NCBI GenBank assembly: GCA_012270805.1
Contig: JAAXHR010000289.1
Coordinates: 1 to 22,131, forward strand
Source: Dehalococcoidia bacterium
GTDB lineage: Bacteria; Chloroflexota; Dehalococcoidia; Lucifugimonadales; Lucifugimonadaceae
Direction of reading: 5' to 3'
Length of the DNA stretch: 22,131 nt
The notes under the pieces are model-generated. The model had not been told where the DNA came from and did not search any database. It saw only the letters and a program-made list of their open reading frames with translations. This document shows positions 16,252 to 22,131 of the stretch, one piece after another. A program made the position numbers and the translations under genes. Numbering within the stretch: the stretch's first letter is position 1; each line of letters opens with the position of its first letter.

Positions 16252-17634
16252 TCATATCGAAGCCCAACGCGACACCGTCAAAATCAGTACGGCCACCATG
16301 CGGACCAGGTCGTCCATGTCCACCCATTCATTTGGGCCATAGAAGTTCCCGGCCAGTGAACCGATGCCGAACGCCGGCTTGTCGAGCAACCGTATCGGGA
16401 AGCGAATATCGCCGGCATAGTGGTTCGGATACGAGCTTGGTCCCCTGCCGGTTACTTCTTCTATGACGCTACGCAATATCTGGCAATGAGGATTGTCCCA
16501 GGGAACCGCTCCCGGGTTGGAGCGCGGCCCCGCAAAATCGATAGACATCGAGAACTGACCCCGCTCCCGCGGCAGCGTTGCCGCAAACGAGTCCAGTTCA
16601 CTCCGCATGGCTTCGACCAGGTCCCTCCAGGTTTGTTCACCGTCGAAGAGAATGCGAATCTGTGCACGGGCTCGATCTGGCACAGAACCCGTACGGTCTC
16701 CCGCCTCCAACGTGCCGACATTGACCTCGGTGCCTTGCAGAACACTTTCTCTGAGCCGGGCAATCGCCTGCCAGCAAACCTCCAGGGCATTACCTCCATC
16801 CGCCCACAGAGCCGAATCGGGGAGCCCGATTTCGAGTTGCTCTCCTTGCCAACCGTCAACGGTTAACACCACATCCAGCGCACCGCGTACGATGTGCTTG
16901 ATGTTTTCCAGTCCACGCCCGGTCTCGGCGGGATGTACATACAGCACGGCATCGATCTGCTCGCCGGAGTTTCTCAGGCGTTCGAAGATCGGCAAACTGC
17001 CACGGCTGCCGCCACCCTTGCCGTGGTGACTGATAACCGTCGGGACAGGACCGCCCACACCGGATAACGCCGCCACAGCTACCAGCATGGCGGCCACACC
17101 GCCCTTGTCGTCGGCCGTACCCAATCCATACAGCCGACCACTATCCGGGACCGCCTGATACGGGTCTGTTGCCCACCCGTCCTCGACAAGATGCGAATCG
17201 ATGTGCGCAAACAGCACCAGTCGAGACCCGGGACCGGCCGCCGGCCGGCCCACGACATTCACGAAAGGACCGTCACCAGGCGGGTCGGGCGGGGTGAACT
17301 CGACGTGCTCGGCGAACAGGCTTGGCCTGTCCGCAGACTCTTCGACTTCGTACGGCAAGCCAGCCAGGAACTCCTTGACGACAGTCTGGGCCACCGCTGC
17401 GGATTCACCTGATTGACTTCGAATCGAAACCAGGCGCGAGAGCAATTCGGTCAACTCCTCACGACGGTCCTCGGCCATCGTAAGTGCTTGTTCTGCTGTA
17501 ACTGCCCCCGTGTCGGAAAGATCGAGCACTTGTGCTCGTGCGAGTGGCAAGGTCGCAGCTCCGAGTGCAGCAGCTCCCACGAACGAACGTCGCGAAACTT
17601 TATCGCGAACATCCATCGTTTTGCGGGCAACCAT
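16252..17634 (-). CDS. Tat-exported M20-like peptidase-fold protein with altered active site
   Basis: This protein has 460 aa from the ATG at 17634; alternatives are ATG 17616 and TTG 17673, none with a strong Shine-Dalgarno. A twin-arginine signal is clear (SRRSFVGAAALGAATLPLARA, Arg-Arg at about 15-16). M20 landmarks are LFAHIDSH (His144, Asp146), GLGTADDKGG (Asp175) and a lid-domain segment. Where the family has the Glu-Glu catalytic/bridging pair (DEExGS), this protein reads HHGKGGGSRGS (about 202-212), and where the last zinc His is expected before PNE it has Tyr432 (NFYGPNEW). By eye, three of the usual catalytic or metal residues are missing, so it may bind metal differently or be non-catalytic. 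It lies 28 nt downstream of the small lipoprotein gene. Confidence 0.85.
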   Translation of the reverse strand: MVARKTMDVRDKVSRRSFVGAAALGAATLPLARAQVLDLSDTGAVTAEQALTMAEDRREELTELLSRLVSIRSQSGESAAVAQTVVKEFLAGLPYEVEESADRPSLFAEHVEFTPPDPPGDGPFVNVVGRPAAGPGSRLVLFAHIDSHLVEDGWATDPYQAVPDSGRLYGLGTADDKGGVAAMLVAVAALSGVGGPVPTVISHHGKGGGSRGSLPIFERLRNSGEQIDAVLYVHPAETGRGLENIKHIVRGALDVVLTVDGWQGEQLEIGLPDSALWADGGNALEVCWQAIARLRESVLQGTEVNVGTLEAGDRTGSVPDRARAQIRILFDGEQTWRDLVEAMRSELDSFAATLPRERGQFSMSIDFAGPRSNPGAVPWDNPHCQILRSVIEEVTGRGPSSYPNHYAGDIRFPIRLLDKPAFGIGSLAGNFYGPNEWVDMDDLVRMVAVLILTVSRWASI

Positions 17635-17662
17635 TTGTGGGTACTTCGCCGTCAAACTTTGC

Positions 17663-17911
17663 CTATGGCCCAATGACCATTGGCAAGTGCCCTTTCGTCA
17701 AGCATTCGCAGCGCCCGTCCTTGCATATTTCAGTCCTGTTGCTGGGGCACCTGGGTGCATTCTCCGCATCTTCGCGATCAAGCCTCTCCACTCTTTGATC
17801 CACCTTGGTCCAGTCACCTGTCAATTCGGCTTCGGCAACCAATTCGTCCATCGTCTGATAAGGAGCACATCCAAACAATACAATTACAGCGAGAATCCCA
17901 AGTCGTCTCAT
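17663..17911 (-). CDS. Small Cys-rich lipoprotein
   Basis: This 82-aa protein starts MRRLGILAVIVLFGCAPYQ. The lipobox LFGC puts the lipidated Cys at residue 15. AGGA lies about 8 nt before the ATG at 17911, so I prefer this start to longer in-frame options. The body is MDELVAEAELTGDWTKVDQRVER, a short helical pattern, followed by a Cys cluster CPSNRTEICKDGRCEC, which could hold disulfides in the periplasm. I recognise the general type as a small uncharacterised gammaproteobacterial lipoprotein, but no function is known to me. It is first in the run leading to the M20-like, M24-like and transporter genes, with a TATAAT box about 100 bp upstream. Confidence 0.72.
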   Translation of the reverse strand: MRRLGILAVIVLFGCAPYQTMDELVAEAELTGDWTKVDQRVERLDREDAENAPRCPSNRTEICKDGRCECLTKGHLPMVIGP

Positions 17912-18014
17912 TATCGGCATCCTACATAAGTTTTCGAGCAATACCGGTGGCAACAATGAAGCTTGATGAACGACCGGATGACTCGATTTTCTTGGCTCAA
18001 AGCATATGGTCTTT

Positions 18015-18020
18015 ATTATA
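18015..18020 (-). promoter_or_regulatory. Candidate -10 box for the lipoprotein/M20/M24/DMT run
   Basis: The minus strand reads TATAAT exactly, about 104 bp upstream of the lipoprotein ATG. The best -35 at 16-bp spacing (ATCACT) matches the consensus at only three of six positions, so the promoter would be activator-dependent or the match fortuitous. Confidence 0.3.
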
Positions 18021-18122
18021 CTCCTGTTTGACACGCAGTGATATCCTTGTTCCTACTCGCGCGCCTCTCGCCCACAAGCTCCACAGGAACTATCGCAAGC
18101 AAGTTTTGAAAGACGAAGACAA

Positions 18123-18176
18123 GGCGGCTCCCCTCGGGACTCCAGGCAAGGCACCTTGCCAACCCGCTACGCCGCC
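18123..18176. repeat. Nested three-stem palindromic structure
   Basis: The outer arms are GGCGGC (18123-18128) and GCCGCC (18171-18176), the middle arms CGGG (18135-18138) and CCCG (18163-18166), and the inner arms GGCAAGG (18145-18151) and CCTTGCC (18154-18160) with only two bases between. All three pairs share one centre, which is more than casual symmetry. With a 2-nt loop the inner part reads better as a DNA palindrome (operator or cruciform), though a transcript would also fold by opening the innermost pairs. Its function is unknown. Confidence 0.5.
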
Positions 18177-18484
18177 CCTAAGATGACATCTGGAGAAATC
18201 GTCCAGACCGACCCCGCCCCCGGCTTGGGATCGGCCCGTTCAGGCTCACTTTCTCATTGGAAAACGCTAGCGCCAAACACCGGGGACTTTTTCACCCAAT
18301 CTATGTTACCGGTCGCTGGAAGATTTCTAACGAAAACCTCGCCCATACATTGCTGCGTAGTCTCTTTTTCACGGAGGAGAATTGGCCGTGTGTGTTATTC
18401 TGTCATTCCACACCCGTACATAGAATTTTGTGATAAATAAACGGGTTTTGGTCAAACGATTGACACTAAGGGAAAGGGGTGGTC

Positions 18485-19933
18485 ATGAGAATTCCAGAGA
18501 CATTGATATTGATCTCAATCATCTTTGCCGGGTCGGCGCCTGCTTTGGAGCTCCTGGGGAATAGCTCACAGTCTGGCGGCGAGATTCTCCGCCTGATGAG
18601 AAACGACAAACTTGATCTTGTTCTCCCGGGCGCCATGCGTGATAACAATGTAGACATGTGGATACACGTCACGCGTCAAGGCGATCCTGACCCGATGGCG
18701 ATGCAATTCGGATCAACATACGGGTATCTCGTATTTACTGACCTGGGAGACAGGATCGAGCGGGCTGTTTTCGGTGGGTCCGGCGCCGTAGAAAATATTG
18801 ATGTACGGGGATCTGCTGCCATTGCTCGAGCTCTGTCCAGTTATGACCCCGGCTATCGAATGGCAGAGGGATATGGAGACGAAGTCTACGATGAATTCAG
18901 AGAGTTCGTCGCCGAGCGCGACCCGCAGACGATTGCGGTCAACATGTCCGAATGGCTCCCCGTGGCAGATGGTATTTCGCATACTGCCTATACAAAACTG
19001 GTAAGAGTCCTGGGGCCCACATACGCCGATAGAATCGTATCTGCCGAAAATGTCATCACCGATTTCGTGGTCAGGCGAACGTCCAGAGAGATAACGGCAC
19101 AGACCAACACCCTGGAAATTTCTCGCCAAATTGTCGCTGAGGCATTGTCCCGCATCGAACCGGGTGTAACTACCATCCGTGAAATTACTTGGTGGGCCAT
19201 GGAAGAGGCATTCAGCCGGGGACTAGGCGAATACAGAACCTGGTCACCAGGCGGTATTCGTGTTTACTACTCAGATCTCCCACCTACAACTGAGCCCAAT
19301 TCCAGGTGGTGGATCGTTCACGGCGAGCATGTTTTTCAACGAGGTGATTTCTTCGCTTTCAATGTTGGTGTCAACTATATGGGCTTTGGAACAGACACCA
19401 AGACGCATGCATACATCTTGCGCGAAGGAGAAACCGAAGTCCCCGAAAGCATTCAGTACGCCTTTGATCAAGCCATCAGGGGTCAGTGGATCATGCGGGA
19501 CCACATAAGAGTAGGCATGACGGGCGGAGAGGCATTGGATGCCGTCGTGGCTGCCATGGAAGCGGAAGGCTATATCTATACGGCGTTCAAGAACAGTTCC
19601 GTGGGCGCCGTTGATCAAACCGCATCCGATGAAGACTACCTGCTCATCCAGAGGGCCCTTGAAAATACCGATAGATCAGGATTCTACGTGGATCATCACA
19701 GCTATGGTAATACCGGAGTTGTGGGTCCGTCACTGTCGCCATTCCGACCGGATGTACACCACTTGAGAATTCAGGAGAATCATATTTTCGCATTGGAATA
19801 CGCAGTTCATACGAATCTTCCCGAAAGACCCGGATTCCCAATTTCAATCAACATTTCGAATCCGCAAATTGTTACCAGCAAGGGTGTTGAATTCATTCAG
19901 CCTCCAAATGAGAGGATTACTATCATTCCATAG
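18485..19933 (+). CDS. Exported M24-family protein, paralogue B, with ligand Asp replaced by Asn
   Basis: This protein has 482 aa from the ATG at 18485, preceded by AAGGGG at 5 nt; a GTG two codons upstream is less well placed. The signal peptide is MRIPETLILISIIFAGSAPALE. The N-terminal domain has LPGAMRDNNVDMWIH. In the M24 half, the first metal-ligand Asp (GIDSG in the lipoprotein homologue, TYDIG in paralogue A) reads AFNVG here, with Asn293 encoded by AAT at 19361-19363. The remaining candidates are present: Asp304, His404 or His405, Glu438 and Glu469. The protein may have an impaired or mononuclear metal site. It is the same length as paralogue A and encoded on the opposite strand. It converges on the CehA-type gene, 61 bp apart. 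Confidence 0.86.
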   Translation: MRIPETLILISIIFAGSAPALELLGNSSQSGGEILRLMRNDKLDLVLPGAMRDNNVDMWIHVTRQGDPDPMAMQFGSTYGYLVFTDLGDRIERAVFGGSGAVENIDVRGSAAIARALSSYDPGYRMAEGYGDEVYDEFREFVAERDPQTIAVNMSEWLPVADGISHTAYTKLVRVLGPTYADRIVSAENVITDFVVRRTSREITAQTNTLEISRQIVAEALSRIEPGVTTIREITWWAMEEAFSRGLGEYRTWSPGGIRVYYSDLPPTTEPNSRWWIVHGEHVFQRGDFFAFNVGVNYMGFGTDTKTHAYILREGETEVPESIQYAFDQAIRGQWIMRDHIRVGMTGGEALDAVVAAMEAEGYIYTAFKNSSVGAVDQTASDEDYLLIQRALENTDRSGFYVDHHSYGNTGVVGPSLSPFRPDVHHLRIQENHIFALEYAVHTNLPERPGFPISINISNPQIVTSKGVEFIQPPNERITIIP

Positions 19934-19994
19934 AGAGATTTTGGCAATCGGCTGGCGCGTGATGAGATTGGCAAAGGACCGCGACAACCGTGCA

Positions 19995-22091
19995 CTATTG
20001 TGATGCGGCAAGCTGAATGAGTTCATCGTACTTCGCCTTCGCTTCAAGAATTCGAGGTTGAAGAAGGTCGCGCTGCAACGACCACTCCGCGGTCCACGCA
20101 GAGCGGGTCTCGAACCACTCGTCCATGTTTCCGGCAGCTTCAAGACCTAGACTGGCGAGTTGATCCATCTCCGATTTCATCTTCTCTGCAAGGGCTTCGA
20201 CCTGGTCCTGCCGCCAGGTCTTCTGCCCGTCGACAGACACATAGATGGGCGCACTGGCCGCTGCGACGCTTCCGTCTCCGATTCTTTGATTCTTGCCTAA
20301 CGCGCGAACGACGAACCACGTCCCGTGTTCCGCTAGCTGCGTGTGGGACAGTTCAAGTGCGTCGCTACCTGCGTCGGATACCGTTTCACTGATCACTTCA
20401 CCCTGTTCGATCAGCTGAATGCGATCCAATTGGTCGATATCCGGATTAATGGAAACTGATGCGGTCACGATTATCTCGTCGCCGCTGGAGACCGACACCT
20501 CGTCTCCCATCCCGAATCCGTTGAGTTCAAAAGTCAGGATCGGCCCGTTAGTCACAAACGTGTGCGCGGCGGATAATCCCGCGAACCAGCTATCCACAGA
20601 CTGTGTATCGCCCACGCTAACATAGTTGCGCACGTCGCCGATTCGCGCACCGTACGGAGTATCGGATCCTGCTGCGGGAGCAATCTTGAATCCGAGGTTC
20701 AGGAACTCAAACCAGACGTCGGTACCCAAGCGACCGCGCTGGAGAACTTCTATGAAATTTACTCTTCCAAAGGGCACGTCAAGCGCCATACCGACACGCG
20801 CACCAAGACGATTCAGGTGTGCATACCCGGAAATCCCGCCTTGATCGGCCACCCTCTCGAGCACCTCATGATAGAGGAGATACCGTTTCGGCTCCCGTAC
20901 TAATTCTGGCAAGTTCAAGTGTACTGTATGGCCTCGTACGGCGGTTCTCGGCTCCTCCTGCCCTGCAACCAGAACACGCATTCCTTCACCGTATCGACCA
21001 TTGTCTCCCCAATAGGATTGTGGAAAATGTGTCGCCGCTATATTGCCCATTTCCAGACTATTCAATACATATACGTCCTCTGCCTGAGCCTGCAGCCAAA
21101 GCTCATGACTGTCAGCAATCTCCCTCCGTGGAATATGAACATGAACGTCACCGGAAATCCAACCGCGTGATGGCATGTCTATCCACCTATCAAGGCTTAT
21201 GACCATATCCAGAGTTGCGCCATCCTCTATGTGAAAATCCCGTTCAACAAAACGATATTCAATACCCTTGGTCACTACAAGTTCATAATCACCTGTCGGC
21301 AATCGTGTTCGATAGTTTCCATCTGAATAAAATGCATATCGATTATCGGTCGGCCAGTTGACAGTACCCACAGGTAACAATATCGTTCGAGTCCGATCCG
21401 CAAAATCTTCCACTGGCAAGGCTGCATAGTTCGGCAAAAGCATGCGGTTATGTTCATCATAAATTGCTAAACGTGCAGGTGTTGTTTCACCATTATCGTC
21501 TTGAATTGTTAGGTTAATCCAACCGTAAGTGTCAGAATACATTGTTGAAAAACTACGCGAAATACTTACATCACATATCGTCGTAAACGGTAGATCTTGT
21601 CGCGGCTGAGCTCCACCATTTGGGCGTGCTGATACACGAAAATCTGTACCAAAATCCCCTCGCCCGGCAAATCGTGCTCGTTCCAATGGAATCCGCTCGA
21701 TGTGAATTCGGCTGCCATTCTGATCTGGCAAGTCGAACAACACAGATGCATCTGCACCACCGTTCATGTCGTAATCAATGCGAAGGGATTTTGCGCTCGA
21801 CGCCAAGTCAAACTCAATGACAAGCTCAATGAGTTCATCCACATCAAATACAAGATTGTCCAGGGCATCAAAGAAGAACTGGTGGCCCTGTAAACACTCC
21901 CTACCCCCTATGTCGACGACCTCACCGGCCATCCCATACGGGGTAAAGGAAACAACACGTGAAACATCATTTGTGTGCCAATCCAGAATCTGGCTACCTC
22001 TGGCACCAACTTCGTGAGAGTTGGCGGCGTGCAGCAAGAAAGTGAAAGGAACTGCGGTCTTGAGGATTCTGCCGACTAGAGTTGAGCCCAT
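19995..22091 (-). CDS. Exported CehA/McbA-family PHP-domain metallohydrolase
   Basis: This protein has 698 aa from the ATG at 22091, where AGGGGGA precedes by 6-7 nt; an in-frame ATG at 22121 lacks a Shine-Dalgarno. The N-terminal stretch MGSTLVGRILKTAVPFTFLLHAANSHE is a signal peptide. Beta-rich regions (about 30-300) precede a PHP domain beginning GWISGDVHVHI (Asp315, His317, His319), with later ligand motifs GYAHLNRLG and AAGSDTPYG. A C-terminal beta domain and a helical tail (MKSEMDQLASLGLEAAG) follow. The CehA/McbA group includes carbaryl hydrolase and other metal-dependent hydrolases and phosphoesterases; the natural substrate here is unknown. The N-terminal half of the gene is noticeably lower in GC than the C-terminal half. 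Confidence 0.87.
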   Translation of the reverse strand: MGSTLVGRILKTAVPFTFLLHAANSHEVGARGSQILDWHTNDVSRVVSFTPYGMAGEVVDIGGRECLQGHQFFFDALDNLVFDVDELIELVIEFDLASSAKSLRIDYDMNGGADASVLFDLPDQNGSRIHIERIPLERARFAGRGDFGTDFRVSARPNGGAQPRQDLPFTTICDVSISRSFSTMYSDTYGWINLTIQDDNGETTPARLAIYDEHNRMLLPNYAALPVEDFADRTRTILLPVGTVNWPTDNRYAFYSDGNYRTRLPTGDYELVVTKGIEYRFVERDFHIEDGATLDMVISLDRWIDMPSRGWISGDVHVHIPRREIADSHELWLQAQAEDVYVLNSLEMGNIAATHFPQSYWGDNGRYGEGMRVLVAGQEEPRTAVRGHTVHLNLPELVREPKRYLLYHEVLERVADQGGISGYAHLNRLGARVGMALDVPFGRVNFIEVLQRGRLGTDVWFEFLNLGFKIAPAAGSDTPYGARIGDVRNYVSVGDTQSVDSWFAGLSAAHTFVTNGPILTFELNGFGMGDEVSVSSGDEIIVTASVSINPDIDQLDRIQLIEQGEVISETVSDAGSDALELSHTQLAEHGTWFVVRALGKNQRIGDGSVAAASAPIYVSVDGQKTWRQDQVEALAEKMKSEMDQLASLGLEAAGNMDEWFETRSAWTAEWSLQRDLLQPRILEAKAKYDELIQLAASQ

Positions 22092-22097
22092 TGAATG

Positions 22098-22104
22098 TCC
22101 CCCT
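22098..22104 (-). promoter_or_regulatory. Ribosome binding site of the CehA-type gene
   Basis: AGGGGGA lies 6 nt before the ATG at 22091 and selects it over the upstream in-frame ATG at 22121. Confidence 0.6.
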
Positions 22105-22131
22105 CTAAACGTTCTACTCATACCAGGAGGC

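Larger units (their letters stand above)
17912..18484. other. 573-bp divergent intergenic region
   Basis: This region lies between the divergent lipoprotein and M24-paralogue-B genes. It contains a TATAAT box for the minus-strand run and a nested palindromic structure. An open frame on the plus strand (18156-18440) shows no protein-like features and no recognisable family. The last 60 bp before the plus-strand gene are AT-rich (TGTGATAAATAA at 18429-18440) and may hold its promoter, but no convincing -35/-10 pair can be set there. Confidence 0.5.

Noticed and set aside
18156..18440. A 94-codon plus-strand frame in the intergenic region
   Set aside because: It has no plausible ribosome binding site, no family resemblance and an irregular composition. 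It also overlaps the palindromic structure.
18460..18465. TTGACA as a -35 box for M24 paralogue B
   Set aside because: A -10 box at normal spacing would fall at or inside the start codon of the gene, leaving no leader for the good Shine-Dalgarno sequence.

Overview
The window looks like the chromosome of a Gram-negative, probably marine gammaproteobacterium. It has lipobox and Tat export signals, moderate GC (mid-50s % by eye), a small MDELVAEAELTGDW-type lipoprotein of a kind I associate with gammaproteobacteria, and an unusual density of exported peptidases. The taxonomic guess is inference. I see no rRNA, tRNA, CRISPR array, transposase or phage gene.

Layout. (1) 134-3319 (+): a large exported VPS10/sortilin-type beta-propeller protein. 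It converges on (2) an exported peptidase operon on the minus strand, transcribed M28 (8429-6894), then M14 carboxypeptidase (6789-4939), then an M24 aminopeptidase-P-like lipoprotein (4889-3426). A perfect 17-bp palindrome lies just upstream of the M28 gene. (3) 13396-8683 (-): a compact four-gene operon encoding a membrane-anchored SGNH hydrolase/TPR protein, a NodU/CmcH-type carbamoyltransferase, an SxtJ-type membrane protein and a 50-aa SxtK/DUF5989-type membrane peptide. The last three genes are joined by two consecutive one-base TGATG stop/start overlaps. (4) 17911-13682 (-): a small lipoprotein, a Tat-exported M20-like protein, an exported M24-like protein and an EamA/DMT transporter. 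(5) 18485-19933 (+): a second exported M24-like protein, clearly paralogous to the one in (4) but inverted. (6) 22091-19995 (-): an exported CehA/McbA-type PHP metallohydrolase.

How the genes may work together. The peptidases are all predicted to be exported, so regions 1, 2, 4 and 5 look like an extracytoplasmic peptide-handling island. Three of them depart from their family's catalytic or metal-binding residues: M28 has Glu to His, M20 lacks the Glu-Glu dyad and last His, and the second M24 has a ligand Asp changed to Asn. Either the specificity or chemistry is unusual, or some are non-catalytic. The most interesting unit is region 3, which matches the sxtI-sxtJ-sxtK order of saxitoxin clusters but has no toxin-scaffold genes nearby and carries an added SGNH/TPR protein. 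I infer a membrane-associated carbamoylation system acting on an unknown surface or lipid-linked substrate.

Several non-coding structures are also visible: a 130-bp element bounded by 18-bp inverted repeats (13539-13668), a nested three-stem structure (18123-18176) and a hairpin in the transporter leader (14567-14604).
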